A stretch of DNA of 64,000 bases from Marinobacter arenosus (GCF_019264345.1 NZ_JAHVAO010000001.1:3038001-3102000), one strand, 5' to 3'. Counted from the first letter of the stretch, positions 44,084 through 54,589 are shown. Notes: generated by a model from the sequence alone, not told the origin. Made by a program: numbers and translations.

Positions 44084-44890
44084 ATGCGGGTAGTATCAAT
44101 CAGCGTCAATGGTCTTGCCCAGGCCGTTGATAAAGGTTTTTTCGACTGGCTGGCCGATCAGGACGCTGACGTTGTATGCGTTCAGGATCACCGCATGCGC
44201 GCCTATGAGATTGAGGATTTCAATCTCATCCCGGAGGGCTACGAAGCTTATTTCATCGATGGTGAGAAGAACGAGGATGGTGGTGTCGGCATCTACACCC
44301 GGCATTTTCCAAAGGCCATCATGTACGGGTTTGCCAACGAGCAGGCGGACCGCGAAGGCCGGTTTATCCAGGCAGACTTTGATAAGGTTTCGGTAGCCTG
44401 TGTGCTGGCCCCGTGTGCCCTGGGGCGCGAGGAAGAACTTCTCGGTGAGGATGACCTCACGGTGCTGGATCACAAGGATGAATTCATGGACGGCTTTGGC
44501 CTGCACATGCAGAAAACCCTGCGCAAGCGCCGTCAATTCATCTTCTGCGCCAACCTCCAGACGGCCCATCATGTGACCGATGCCAGCCCGCTGTATCACA
44601 AGCATGACTTTTCCGGTTTCCTGCCCCACGAACGGGCATGGCTGGATCGCCTGTTTGATGAAATGGGCTGTATCGATGCGTTCCGGGAAATCAACAAACA
44701 GAGTAACCAGTTTACCTGGTGGCCCGAGCAGGCCGAGGGTGCGCGCCGCAGTGCCGGGATCCGGGTGGATTACCATCTGCTGACACCGGGCATCCGCAAT
44801 ACCATCCAGGATGGCTGGATCGATGACGCCACCCGTTTCTCGGATCACGCCCCGGTGATCATGGATTACGACATCGAGATCGGTTTTTAA
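44084..44890 (+). CDS. crc: Crc-like catabolite repression control protein (inactive ExoIII fold)
   Basis: 268 residues of the exonuclease III fold. The sequence and pyrE-adjacent position match Crc. Catalytic residues of ExoIII are lost: the LQE glutamate is Asp36 (VCVQDHR), and the GDxN pair is replaced by CANLQTAH. The terminal SDHAPVI and the VDYHLLTP aspartate are retained. In Pseudomonas Crc has no nuclease activity; it works with Hfq to repress translation of catabolic mRNAs. The same role here is inferred. A 15-bp interrupted hairpin follows at 44912-44951. Confidence 0.83.
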   Translation: MRVVSISVNGLAQAVDKGFFDWLADQDADVVCVQDHRMRAYEIEDFNLIPEGYEAYFIDGEKNEDGGVGIYTRHFPKAIMYGFANEQADREGRFIQADFDKVSVACVLAPCALGREEELLGEDDLTVLDHKDEFMDGFGLHMQKTLRKRRQFIFCANLQTAHHVTDASPLYHKHDFSGFLPHERAWLDRLFDEMGCIDAFREINKQSNQFTWWPEQAEGARRSAGIRVDYHLLTPGIRNTIQDGWIDDATRFSDHAPVIMDYDIEIGF

Positions 44891-44911
44891 GCACGTCTTT
44901 TCCGGCTGAGC

Positions 44912-44951
44912 ACCTGGGAAACGCTGGCAGCGATGCCAGCGCCCAGGTTTT
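44912..44951 (+). terminator. Terminator of crc
   Basis: Inner stem 44922-44929 with 44934-44941 and outer stem 44912-44918 with 44942-44948, split by a 3-base AAA bulge, followed by TTTT. Confidence 0.75.
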
Positions 44952-44964
44952 GCGCAAGCCTCGT

Positions 44965-45681
44965 TTACGCTTCCAGCGCCGCCTTCTGAATTTCAAACAG
45001 CTGCTCAATGCCTTGTTTGGCCAGGTCCAGCATGCTGTCCAGCTCGTCCTTCACAAACGGCGCCCCTTCCGCGGTGCCCTGAATTTCAATGAATCCACCC
45101 TGGTCGGTCATGATCACGTTCATGTCGGTTTCGGCGTCGGAGTCTTCGGGGTAGTCCAGATCAACCACTGGCGTACCCTTGTAAACGCCGACTGAGAGCG
45201 CGGCAACCATCTGCTTGAGTGGCGACTTCTTCAAGCGCTTTTCGGCGACCAGGAAGTTCAGCGCATCCACCAGGGCCACGCAGCCGCCGGTGATGGCGGC
45301 GGTCCGGGTGCCGCCATCGGCCTGGATGACGTCGCAGTCGATGGTGATGCTGTGCTCGCCCAGTGCGCTCAGGTCGACGGCGGCCCGGAGTGAGCGGCCG
45401 ATGAGGCGTTGGATTTCCACGGTCCGTCCACCCTGTTTGCCGCGCGAAGCTTCACGGCCCATGCGGCTGCCGGTGGAGCGGGGGAGCATGCCGTACTCCG
45501 CGGTGATCCAGCCTTTGCCCTCGCCGCGCAGGAATGGAGGAACCTTGTTTTCGACGGAGGCCGTGCAGATCACTTTGGTGTCCCCGAATTCCACCAGAAC
45601 CGAGCCTTCGGCATGGCGGGTGTAATTACGGGTGATTCGAACGTCTCTGGGTTGTTCGGGCGTTCTGCCGCTTGGTCGCAT
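44965..45681 (-). CDS. rph: Ribonuclease PH
   Basis: 238 residues, the usual length. RNase PH is a phosphorolytic 3'-5' exoribonuclease that trims tRNA 3' ends. The phosphate-binding [20 protein letters not shown] region and the conserved [18 protein letters not shown] are present. AGGA lies 7 bases before the ATG. It converges on crc and is divergent from yicC. Confidence 0.95.
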   Translation of the reverse strand: MRPSGRTPEQPRDVRITRNYTRHAEGSVLVEFGDTKVICTASVENKVPPFLRGEGKGWITAEYGMLPRSTGSRMGREASRGKQGGRTVEIQRLIGRSLRAAVDLSALGEHSITIDCDVIQADGGTRTAAITGGCVALVDALNFLVAEKRLKKSPLKQMVAALSVGVYKGTPVVDLDYPEDSDAETDMNVIMTDQGGFIEIQGTAEGAPFVKDELDSMLDLAKQGIEQLFEIQKAALEA

Positions 45682-45863
45682 AGTGTTTCCTGAAGTCTGA
45701 GGTTGGTGTCCGGGCGCGTGTCCCGGTTGTTCGTGGATTGAAAGGCCGAAAAGTATAACACGTCGATCAAGGCCCGGATGGCTTTGGCGGGGTAGCGCTC
45801 GCCGTCAGCGTTCCGAGCCTGCTAAACTCGATGCTTAGGCCACCAACCATGACCGGAGCTGCC

Positions 45864-46730
45864 ATGATCCGAAGTATGACCGCATTTTCCCGTCGGGACG
45901 CCCAGGGAGACTGGGGCACGCTGACGTGCGAGATTCGCACCGTCAATCATCGGTACCTCGAGCCTTCATTTCGCCTTCCGGAGGCCTTTCGCGAGCTTGA
46001 GAATCCGTTCCGGGAAGCGCTTCGCAAGCAGCTGAAGCGGGGCAAGGTGGATGTGTCCATGCGACTGCAATCCGCCGAAACCGCTTCCCAGAGCTTTGAA
46101 GTCAACGATGACCTGGCCAAGGCGCTCAATGAAGCCGCCAATCACGTCAATCGCATACTTGATAATCCAGCACACATCAGTGCGCTCGATATCCTTCGTT
46201 GGCCCGGGGTGATGTCGGTGCCGGAGCAGGATTTTGGCCAGGCCCGCACGGCCGCTGTTGAACTGTTCGAGGCCACGGTTGCTGAGCTGGTGAGTGTGCG
46301 CGAGCGCGAAGGAGAGCGTCTGAGGCCGTTGTTCGAAGATCGCCTGGACGCCATGACCCGACTGGTCTCCGAGGTGCGCGAGCTGATGCCCGAACTGCTG
46401 ACGGCGCAGGAACAGACTCTGCGTGACCGGTTCGAGAAGGCCAAGGTGGAGCTGGATGCTGAGCGCGTCGCCCAGGAGATGGTGATGTTGGCGCAGAAAA
46501 GTGACGTCGCCGAGGAACTGGAACGTCTGGACGCCCACATCAGCGAAGTGACCGATACCCTGAGGAGCGACGATGCCATCGGGCGCCGGCTGGATTTTCT
46601 GATGCAGGAACTGAACCGCGAGGCCAACACGCTGAGCAGTAAAAGTATCGATGCCCGGGTAACGCGTGCCGCGGTGGATCTGAAAGTGCTCATCGAACAG
46701 ATGCGCGAGCAGGTCCAGAACCTCGAGTGA
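45864..46730 (+). CDS. yicC: YicC-family endoribonuclease
   Basis: 288 residues from the ATG at 45864, which has GGAG 5 bases upstream; the frame to 45831 lacks support. The N-terminal block IRSMTAFSRRDAQGDWG and the C-terminal DUF1732 block SKSIDARVTRAAVDLKVLIE are the family's two conserved ends. YicC was shown to be a stress-related endoribonuclease in E. coli. It precedes gmk by 101 bp. Length is standard. Confidence 0.93.
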   Translation: MIRSMTAFSRRDAQGDWGTLTCEIRTVNHRYLEPSFRLPEAFRELENPFREALRKQLKRGKVDVSMRLQSAETASQSFEVNDDLAKALNEAANHVNRILDNPAHISALDILRWPGVMSVPEQDFGQARTAAVELFEATVAELVSVREREGERLRPLFEDRLDAMTRLVSEVRELMPELLTAQEQTLRDRFEKAKVELDAERVAQEMVMLAQKSDVAEELERLDAHISEVTDTLRSDDAIGRRLDFLMQELNREANTLSSKSIDARVTRAAVDLKVLIEQMREQVQNLE

Positions 46731-46804
46731 GGTGCGGACGCCGGTCGAACACCGTATAATCCCGCGCTTTGCAGGCACTGCCTCGGGTTCGGGCGGCCTT
46801 CTGA

Positions 46805-47458
<654 letters not shown>

Positions 47459-47550
47459 GGCAGATGCTGTTTGTGGCTGTATACAAATTGAACCGGCCAC
47501 AGTAAACTACGCGGTCTGCTCAACTAGTCATTTTATTTTTCGGGGAAGTT

Positions 47551-47763
47551 ATGGCACGAGTTACCGTTGAAGATTGTCTGGAAAACGTTGATAACCGCTT
47601 CCAGCTGGTGATGCTGGCTACCAAGCGTGCCCGTCAGCTCGCGACCAAAGGTGCGGAACCGATGGTGGCGGAAGAGAACGACAAGCCCACGGTTATCGCG
47701 CTGCGCGAAATCGCCGAAGGCAAGGTCGGTCGTGAATTGCTGCAGGAAGAAGACGACGAGTAA
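47551..47763 (+). CDS. rpoZ: RNA polymerase omega subunit
   Basis: 70 residues, shorter than the 91-residue E. coli omega but typical of this group. The conserved helix [19 protein letters not shown] and the block ATKGAEPMV...[17 protein letters not shown] are present. Omega assists RNA polymerase assembly and contributes to ppGpp binding. It lies 92 bp after gmk. A terminator follows 100 bp downstream. Confidence 0.96.
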   Translation: MARVTVEDCLENVDNRFQLVMLATKRARQLATKGAEPMVAEENDKPTVIALREIAEGKVGRELLQEEDDE

Positions 47764-47863
47764 CGCCGTCACGGGTACAAATACGTATCCGTACCTTGGA
47801 AGCATTGAAATCTGGCCCCGCGCTTTTATAGTGTATCTATAGAACGTCATTGGATCAGGAAGG

Positions 47864-47891
47864 ACCCGGATGCGTGCATTCGGGTTTTTTT
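47864..47891 (+). terminator. Intrinsic terminator between rpoZ and spoT
   Basis: A 10-bp stem with G-T pairs (47864-47873 with 47876-47885) followed by seven T. It ends only 33 bp before the spoT GTG, so any spoT transcript must pass it or start in the remaining 33 bp. Confidence 0.85.
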
Positions 47892-47923
47892 GTCCCTGAG
47901 ATTCTCGAGTATTCGGAGGCGCG

Positions 47924-50068
47924 GTGTCGGCAGAGGCGACGGTTGAAGGGCTTGCAAAAGAGCTGAGTACCTATCTGGATACAAATCGTATCAATCAGGT
48001 ACGTCGTGCCTACTATTATGCCGAACAGGCCCACGAAGGGCAGATGCGCAAAAGTGGCGATCGCTACATCACCCACCCGCTCGCGGTTGCCCACATTCTT
48101 GCCGATTTGCGGCTGGACCATCAAAGCCTGATGGCGGCCATGCTCCATGACGTGATTGAAGATACCGGTATTCCCAAGGACGCCCTTGCGGAGCAGTTTG
48201 GTGAAGACGTCGCGGAGCTGGTGGATGGCGTCAGCAAACTGACCCAGATCGAGTTCCGGTCCCGGGCCGAGGCACAAGCCGAGAATTTCCAGAAGATGAC
48301 GCTGGCCATGGCGCGGGATATCCGCGTCATTCTGGTGAAGCTGGCGGATCGGCTGCACAACATGCGCACCCTCGGGCCAATGCCTTATGAAAAGCGTCAG
48401 CGTATTGCCACCGAGACGCTCGATATTTACGCGCCCATCGCCAACCGTCTTGGTATGCATTCCATCTGTACCGAGCTCGAAGACCTCGGGTTCTCCTCCC
48501 TGTACCCAATGCGGTCAAAGTACATTTCCAAGGCGGTCGCCAAATTGCGCGGAAGCCACCGGGAAATCATTGAGGAAATTCGCGGCAAGTTGCAGGAGAA
48601 ACTTCAGGAGCGGGGCCTGCCGGGGCGTATCCTGGGGCGAGAAAAACACCTGAACAGCATCTACAACAAGATGAAGTTCAAGCAGAAATCGTTTCACGAA
48701 ATCATGGATGTGTATGCGTTCCGGATCATTACCGATACCGAGGACGACTGCTATCGAATCCTGGGCGCGGTCCATAGCCTCTACAAGCCTCTACCCGGCC
48801 GCTTCAAGGACTACATTGCCATGCCGAAGGCCAATGGCTACCAGTCGTTGCATACAACGCTGTTCGGCATGCACGTCAACATTGAGATCCAGATCCGCAC
48901 CGAGGAAATGGAGCACATCGCGAACAACGGGATTGCGGCACACTGGATGTACAAGAACGAGCCGAGCAGCGTAACCAGCGCCAACCAGGCCCGGGTGGAC
49001 CGCTGGGTCAAAGGGCTGATGGAAATGCGCGAGCGGGCCGATGATTCCCTGGAATTCATCGAGCACGTGAAGGTCGATCTGTTCCCGGATGAAATCTACG
49101 TGTTCACGCCCAAGGGCAAGATCATGGAACTGCCGAGCGGCGCCACGCCGGTGGATTTCGCCTACGCCATTCATACGGATATCGGTAATGCGACCGTCGC
49201 CTGCCGGATCAATCGCAACCTGAGCTCACTGAGCCAGCCGCTGCAGAGTGGTCAGACCGTTGAGATCATTACCGCACCTGGCGCTCGCCCGAATCCCGCA
49301 TGGCTCAGCTTCGTGGTCACGGGCAAAGCGCGCAGCAGCATTCGCCATGTGCTCAAGAGCCAGAAGCGGACGGAATCCCTGGAACTGGGCAAGACGCTGC
49401 TCAAGAAATCCCTCAAGGGCTTCGGTGCCCGTCTGGCCGACATCGGCAATGCCCAGATCCAGGCCGTGGTCAACCACAACCAGGTCAACAGTCTGGACGA
49501 CCTGATCAGTGATATCGGCCTGGGCAATCGCATGGCCTATCTGGTGGCTCGCCAGCTGGTGACCGGCGCGGAATCGGAACCCAGTGTCGACATGACCCCG
49601 GATGCCCATCGCGGCGGAGTTCACAGCCCGGTCACGATCCGGGGCACGGAAGGGCTACTGGTTCGTTTCGCCAGTTGCTGCAAGCCAATTCCGGGCGACC
49701 CGGTGGTCGGTATGATGGATTCGGGCAAGGGCATGGTGATTCATTCCGATACCTGCTCCCGCCTGCCCGAGGATGACGAGGGACGTGCGCAGCTGACTCA
49801 CCTCAAGTGGGCCAAGGACATCACCGACGAGTTCTCGGTGGAACTGCGGGTCGAGCTCGAGCGGCAGCGGGGCGTGATTGCGGAAGTGGCCAACGCCGTG
49901 GCGATGGCGGATGGCAATATCGAGCGCATCAACGTGGAAGATCAGAACGCCAAGTTCAGCATTGTCAGCCTCGTGCTCCATGTGAATGGTCGTCGGCACC
50001 TGGCCCGTGTCATGCGGCGGGTGCGGAACATCCGGGCGGTCACTCACATCGGTCGTGTCCGCCATTGA
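47924..50068 (+). CDS. spoT: Bifunctional (p)ppGpp synthase/hydrolase SpoT
   Basis: 714 residues from the GTG at 47924 with GGAGG 4 bases upstream. The HD hydrolase domain (about 20-200) has SGDRYITHPLAVAHI and HDVIEDT. The synthetase domain (about 240-360) has REKHLNSIYNKMKFK and MDVYAFRII. The TGS domain (about 390-450, VFTPKGKIMELPSGATPVDF) and the C-terminal ACT domain (about 640-714) follow. It makes and degrades the stringent alarmone. The hydrolase motif is intact. It lies downstream of rpoZ. Confidence 0.96.
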   Translation: MSAEATVEGLAKELSTYLDTNRINQVRRAYYYAEQAHEGQMRKSGDRYITHPLAVAHILADLRLDHQSLMAAMLHDVIEDTGIPKDALAEQFGEDVAELVDGVSKLTQIEFRSRAEAQAENFQKMTLAMARDIRVILVKLADRLHNMRTLGPMPYEKRQRIATETLDIYAPIANRLGMHSICTELEDLGFSSLYPMRSKYISKAVAKLRGSHREIIEEIRGKLQEKLQERGLPGRILGREKHLNSIYNKMKFKQKSFHEIMDVYAFRIITDTEDDCYRILGAVHSLYKPLPGRFKDYIAMPKANGYQSLHTTLFGMHVNIEIQIRTEEMEHIANNGIAAHWMYKNEPSSVTSANQARVDRWVKGLMEMRERADDSLEFIEHVKVDLFPDEIYVFTPKGKIMELPSGATPVDFAYAIHTDIGNATVACRINRNLSSLSQPLQSGQTVEIITAPGARPNPAWLSFVVTGKARSSIRHVLKSQKRTESLELGKTLLKKSLKGFGARLADIGNAQIQAVVNHNQVNSLDDLISDIGLGNRMAYLVARQLVTGAESEPSVDMTPDAHRGGVHSPVTIRGTEGLLVRFASCCKPIPGDPVVGMMDSGKGMVIHSDTCSRLPEDDEGRAQLTHLKWAKDITDEFSVELRVELERQRGVIAEVANAVAMADGNIERINVEDQNAKFSIVSLVLHVNGRRHLARVMRRVRNIRAVTHIGRVRH

Positions 50069-50146
50069 TACGGACCAAAGGCTGGTTGACAGCTACTGCG
50101 CCGAGAGGTGAGGATTGGCGTTTTGAAAGAGAGGAATTCCAAAGTC

Positions 50147-50533
50147 ATGACCAACAAATCCGTTATCCAGACTGAAAACGCCCCGCAGGCGATTGGCACC
50201 TACTCACAGGCGGTAAAAGCCGGTGACACCGTGTATCTGTCTGGCCAGATCCCGCTGGTTCCGGAAACCATGGAAGTGGTGGCGGGCGATTTTTCCGCCA
50301 AGACCCGTCAGGTGTTCGAGAACCTCAAGGCGGTGTGTGAAGCGGCTGGTGGTGAGCTCAAGGACATTGTGAAGCTCAACATCTACATGACGGACCTCGC
50401 CAACTTCGCGACCGTGAACGAAATCATGGCAACGTATTTCGAAGAGCCTTATCCGGCCCGTGCGGCCGTAGGCGTTGCGGCGCTGCCCAAGGGCGTGCCC
50501 ATTGAGATGGAAGCGGTGATGGTGCTCAGCTGA
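50147..50533 (+). CDS. ridA: RidA-family enamine/imine deaminase
   Basis: 128 residues from the ATG at 50147; the frame to 50108 adds 13 residues without need. RidA hydrolyses reactive 2-aminoacrylate and related imines released by PLP enzymes. [23 protein letters not shown] and the C-terminal [20 protein letters not shown] are family blocks, including the conserved Arg that binds the carboxylate. It follows spoT, as in E. coli and Pseudomonas, and ends at a terminator. Confidence 0.94.
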   Translation: MTNKSVIQTENAPQAIGTYSQAVKAGDTVYLSGQIPLVPETMEVVAGDFSAKTRQVFENLKAVCEAAGGELKDIVKLNIYMTDLANFATVNEIMATYFEEPYPARAAVGVAALPKGVPIEMEAVMVLS

Positions 50534-50562
50534 TCTGGCTGACACCTGGCTCCGGTCAGAAG

Positions 50563-50590
50563 AAAAAGGCGGCTACGGCCGCCTTTTTGT
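50563..50590. terminator. Bidirectional intrinsic terminator (ridA / epimerase-like)
   Basis: A GGCGGC/GCCGCC stem (50568-50573 with 50578-50583) extended by A5/T5, with a TACG loop. It ends ridA on the plus strand and the epimerase-like gene on the minus strand. Confidence 0.93.
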
Positions 50591-50603
50591 TTTTCGGCCA
50601 GAA

Positions 50604-51470
50604 CTACCGGTTGGCAATCATGTCGCGGTAGCCGTCCCGGAAGCTGGGGTAGTGGAACCGGAAGCCGGTTCCCAGCAGGCGCTGGTTGCTGCAGCGTTTG
50701 CTTCCGGCCCGCCCGCCTTTTCTGGCACCCTCGACCGGCTCCGCACAGGGCGTCTGTTGACGCACCCACGCAACCACCTCATCGAGCCGAACCGGCTCGC
50801 TGTCACTGGCAATGTAGAGATCCTGCAGGGATTCGCCCGCCAGGGCCTGCCGAGTCAGAAACTCGACGGCCCGGGCGGCATCTTCCTCATGAATGCGGTT
50901 GCTGAAGGGCGCCGGGGACTGGGGGTCCATGCGGCCGGCAATGACCTCGTCCAGGAATCGTTGCCTTGAAGGGCCGTATATGCCGCTGAAGCGCACGATG
51001 GTTGCTGGGTGGCCGCTTTCCAGGGCGGTTCGTTCACCCGCCAGTATCTGCTCGCCGCTGAACCGACTGGGCTGGGTAGGGCTATTTTCGTCGACCCAGT
51101 CATCATCATCCTGGGAATAGACGCTGGTGCTGCTGACGAAGATGAGTCGCTTCAGAGGCTGGTCACCGAGGGCCGCGAGCAGATTGGCGAGGCCATTCAC
51201 ATAGGCGTCCCGGTAACCCTGCTCGTCGTAGCTGGCGGGTGTCAGGCAATAGATCACCACATCAAGGTTCGCTGGGACCACTTCCTTCAGGGACTCCGGG
51301 TGCATCAGGTCGGCTTTGAGGCGGTGAATCCCCTCCGGAATTCGGTCCGGATTTCGCCGCAGGCCGAAGGTCGTGGCCGAGTCGGTAAGCAGGCCGGCGA
51401 TGGCGCTGCCAAGTTTGCCACAACCGGCTACCAGAACCCTGGGTGTGTTGGTGCCTTCAGTCATTGCCAT
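50604..51470 (-). CDS. NAD-dependent epimerase/dehydratase-like protein (YeeZ-like)
   Basis: 288 residues from the ATG at 51470; the ATG at 51464 and a TTG at 51482 are alternatives. The extended-SDR Rossmann motif VLVAGCGKLGSAIAGLL starts near residue 13. The YeeZ-like SSTSVYSQDDDDWVDEN and the later RFSGIYGPSR follow. Sugar-nucleotide epimerase activity is unlikely without the canonical YxxxK (YSQDDDD has no Lys at +4). The function is unknown. It is divergent from oxyR (76 bp). Confidence 0.82.
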   Translation of the reverse strand: MAMTEGTNTPRVLVAGCGKLGSAIAGLLTDSATTFGLRRNPDRIPEGIHRLKADLMHPESLKEVVPANLDVVIYCLTPASYDEQGYRDAYVNGLANLLAALGDQPLKRLIFVSSTSVYSQDDDDWVDENSPTQPSRFSGEQILAGERTALESGHPATIVRFSGIYGPSRQRFLDEVIAGRMDPQSPAPFSNRIHEEDAARAVEFLTRQALAGESLQDLYIASDSEPVRLDEVVAWVRQQTPCAEPVEGARKGGRAGSKRCSNQRLLGTGFRFHYPSFRDGYRDMIANR

Positions 51471-51546
51471 AGACAATTTCAATCCTTATGCTTGAACCCA
51501 TAAATAAGCGAAACTTCGACCTGGACCCCATTGACCGGAGCTCAAC

Positions 51547-52506
51547 ATGACTCTTACCGAGTTACGATACGTCGTTACGCTTGCCCGTGAAAGGCATTTT
51601 GGCCGCGCCGCCGAGCGCTGCCACGTCAGTCAGCCGACGCTCAGTGTCGCCGTCAAGAAGCTCGAGGATGAGCTGGGCATCCCCCTGTTTGAACGTAGCA
51701 AAAGCAGCATCCGGGTGACCGAGACCGGGCAGCGTATCATTGAGCAGGCCCAGCGGGTACTGGATCAGGTCGGTGTGATCAAGGACATGGCCCAGGATGG
51801 AAAAAATCAACTGAATTCGCCGCTGAAGGTCGGGGCGATCTACACCATTGGCCCCTACCTGTTTCCCCATCTGTTGCCCGAACTGAGGCGCGCGGCGCCG
51901 GACATGCCGCTGTACATTGAAGAGAACTACACGGCAAACCTGCGCCAGAAGCTGAGGCAGTCCGAGCTTGACGCCATCATCATTGCGTTGCCGTTCGAGG
52001 AGCCGGAGGTCCTTACCCTGCCACTCTACGATGAGCCGTTCGTGGTGCTGCTGCCGGCGGGTCATCCGCTGGCCGAGAAGGACCAGTTGACGGCGGAGGA
52101 GCTGGCACAGGAGCAGTTGCTTCTGCTTGGGCCGGGGCACTGTTTCCGGGACCAGGTGCTGGAATCCTGCCCGCCGCTGGTTGAGGCCGTCACTCGCCGC
52201 GTGGATACCGCGTCGCCCTCGCTGGTGACCGAGGGCAGTTCCCTCGAGACCATTCGGCACATGGTCGCCTCCGGCCTTGGCATCACCGTTCTGCCCCTGT
52301 CGGCTGCCACGGCCATGCAATATCACGAAGACATCCTTGCCGTACGCCGATTCGCGCCGCCGGTGCCGTTCCGGACGGTGGCACTCGCGTGGCGCGTGAC
52401 CTTCCCGCGGCCAAAAGCGATCGATGTCCTGTCACTTGCCGCAAGCCAGTGCCGGGTCATTGAAAAGGCGAAAACAGACACTCCGGCCGTGGCCGAAAGC
52501 GCCTGA
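51547..52506 (+). CDS. oxyR: Peroxide-sensing regulator OxyR
   Basis: 319 residues, LysR family. The N-terminal helix-turn-helix is AAERCHVSQPTLSVAVKKLE. The redox pair Cys199 and Cys208 (GHCFRDQVLESC) is at the same numbering as in E. coli OxyR, so hydrogen peroxide sensing by disulfide is very likely. The gene order oxyR-recG-HDOD is that of Pseudomonas. It is followed by recG at 7 bp. Confidence 0.95.
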   Translation: MTLTELRYVVTLARERHFGRAAERCHVSQPTLSVAVKKLEDELGIPLFERSKSSIRVTETGQRIIEQAQRVLDQVGVIKDMAQDGKNQLNSPLKVGAIYTIGPYLFPHLLPELRRAAPDMPLYIEENYTANLRQKLRQSELDAIIIALPFEEPEVLTLPLYDEPFVVLLPAGHPLAEKDQLTAEELAQEQLLLLGPGHCFRDQVLESCPPLVEAVTRRVDTASPSLVTEGSSLETIRHMVASGLGITVLPLSAATAMQYHEDILAVRRFAPPVPFRTVALAWRVTFPRPKAIDVLSLAASQCRVIEKAKTDTPAVAESA

Positions 52507-52513
52507 GTCGCCC

Positions 52514-54589
52514 ATGACGTCACTGGATGACATCCCGGTCACCCAGCTCAAGGGGGTCGGCAACGCCCTGGCGGAAAAGCTCGCCAAACTGGGCATCGCG
52601 TCGCTGCAGGACCTGCTGTTTCACCTTCCTCACCGCTATGAAGACCGCACCCGGATAGTGCCCATGGGCAGTCTCCGAATCGGCGACGTGGCGGTTGCCG
52701 AAGGCGAGGTCATGAAGGCGGATCTGGTGATGGGGCGTCGCCGAAGCCTGCAGGTCACCCTCAAGGACAGCAGCGGCTTTCTGGTCATGCGGTTTTTCCA
52801 TTTCAACGCTGCCCAGAAAAACCAGTTGACCGAAGGCGCCCGGGTCCGGTGTTTCGGAGAAGTGCGTCCCGGTCGCGCGGGGTACGAGTTCTACCATCCC
52901 GAATACCAGGTGAACCCCCCGCCCATGCCGGCTGACGGGGAGGCGACGCTCACGCCAGTCTACCCCCTCACCGAGGGCATCCAGCAACCCCGGGTTCGAG
53001 GGCTTTGCCAGCAGGCACTGGGGTACCTCCAACGCTTTCCGATCCGGGACTGGTTGCCGCCGTCGTTACTGGCGGATTACCAGTTGCCTGGCATCAGTGA
53101 GGCGGTGCAGCTGGTGCATTCGCCGCCTGCCGACGCGCCGGTTCACCTGCTGATGGAAGGCCGGCACCCCGCCCAACAGCGGTTGGTCATGGAGGAATTG
53201 CTGGCTCACCAGCTCAGCCTGTTGCAGGTCCGGGAACAGATCCAGGCGCGCGAAGCTCTGCCCCTGTTGCCAACCGGCGATCTTGCTGATCGCTTTCTCG
53301 ATTCGTTGCCATTCCAGCTCACCGGGGCCCAGCGTCACGTAATGACGGATATCCGCCAGGATCTCAGCCAGCCGCTGCCAATGCTGAGGCTGGTTCAGGG
53401 CGACGTCGGTTCCGGCAAAACGGTGGTCGCAGCCCTAGCAGCGTTACAGGCGATTGGTGCAGGGGCGCAGGTGGCGCTGATGGCGCCGACCGAGATTCTG
53501 GCCGAGCAGCATTACCAGAATTTCCGCAGTTGGTTGGAGCCTTTGGGTATCAATCTGGCCTGGCTCTCTGGCAAAGTGAAGGGAAAAGCCCGGCAGCAAG
53601 CCCTGGAATCGGTGCACACGGGCAGGGTCGGTGTGGTGATCGGCACCCACGCCCTGTTTCAGGACGATGTCAGGTTTGACCGTCTGGCGCTGGTGATTGT
53701 CGACGAGCAGCACCGGTTTGGCGTTCACCAGCGCCTGGCACTGCGGGAAAAGGGCGTTGGTGCCCGTCTGGCGCCGCACCAGCTCATCATGACGGCGACC
53801 CCGATTCCGCGAACCCTGGCCATGAGCGCCTACGCCGATCTCGATACCTCGGTGATCGATGAGCTTCCTCCCGGGCGAAAGCCGATCGAAACCATCGTCA
53901 TTCCGGACAGTCGGCGTGAGGACGTCATTGAACGGGTGCGCAATGCCTGCCGTGAGGGACGGCAGGCCTATTGGGTCTGTACCCTGATCGAGGAGTCGGA
54001 GGCTCTGCAGTGCCAGGCGGCGGAGGTCACCGCGCAGGAATTGTCGGAGCGTTTGCCGGACCTCAAGGTTGGTCTGGTTCACGGCCGACTGAAGGCGGCG
54101 GAAAAAGCCGGCGTCATGGAGCAGTTCAAGACCGGCGAACTCGATCTGCTGGTGGCCACCACGGTCATTGAGGTTGGGGTGGATGTGCCCAACGCCTCGC
54201 TGATCATCATTGAAAACCCGGAGCGCCTGGGACTGGCCCAGTTGCACCAGTTGCGGGGCAGGGTGGGGCGAGGCGAGCAGGCCAGCTTCTGCGTGCTGAT
54301 GTACCATCCACCGCTTTCCAGCAACGGAAAGGCCCGGTTGCAGGCGCTGCGGGACAGCCAGGACGGATTCTTCATCGCCGAGAAGGACCTGGAGATTCGC
54401 GGGCCAGGCGAAGTGCTGGGTACCCGACAGACTGGCATGATGCAGTTCCGACTTGCCGATTTTGAGCGGGACAAGGGCTGGATTGAGCCGGTTCGAGAAA
54501 TGGCACCCCGGTTGATGCCGGACCGGGAGGTGGTGGAAGCCCTGATTCGGCGCTGGTTGGGAGAGAGAATTCGCTACGGTGATGTATAA
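52514..54589 (+). CDS. recG: ATP-dependent DNA helicase RecG
   Basis: 691 residues from the ATG at 52514, 7 bp past oxyR. RecG remodels stalled replication forks and Holliday junctions. The N-terminal wedge/OB region (about 1-240) precedes the helicase domain, with Walker A GDVGSGKTVVA at about residue 296, the DEQHRFGV Walker B box and the C-terminal RGRVGRG. Length is standard. Co-transcription with oxyR is implied by the 7 bp gap. Confidence 0.95.
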   Translation: MTSLDDIPVTQLKGVGNALAEKLAKLGIASLQDLLFHLPHRYEDRTRIVPMGSLRIGDVAVAEGEVMKADLVMGRRRSLQVTLKDSSGFLVMRFFHFNAAQKNQLTEGARVRCFGEVRPGRAGYEFYHPEYQVNPPPMPADGEATLTPVYPLTEGIQQPRVRGLCQQALGYLQRFPIRDWLPPSLLADYQLPGISEAVQLVHSPPADAPVHLLMEGRHPAQQRLVMEELLAHQLSLLQVREQIQAREALPLLPTGDLADRFLDSLPFQLTGAQRHVMTDIRQDLSQPLPMLRLVQGDVGSGKTVVAALAALQAIGAGAQVALMAPTEILAEQHYQNFRSWLEPLGINLAWLSGKVKGKARQQALESVHTGRVGVVIGTHALFQDDVRFDRLALVIVDEQHRFGVHQRLALREKGVGARLAPHQLIMTATPIPRTLAMSAYADLDTSVIDELPPGRKPIETIVIPDSRREDVIERVRNACREGRQAYWVCTLIEESEALQCQAAEVTAQELSERLPDLKVGLVHGRLKAAEKAGVMEQFKTGELDLLVATTVIEVGVDVPNASLIIIENPERLGLAQLHQLRGRVGRGEQASFCVLMYHPPLSSNGKARLQALRDSQDGFFIAEKDLEIRGPGEVLGTRQTGMMQFRLADFERDKGWIEPVREMAPRLMPDREVVEALIRRWLGERIRYGDV

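Noticed and set aside
51482..51547. OxyR-binding site in the oxyR upstream region
   Set aside because: I could not find a convincing ATAG-N7-CTAT-type dyad in the short divergent interval.
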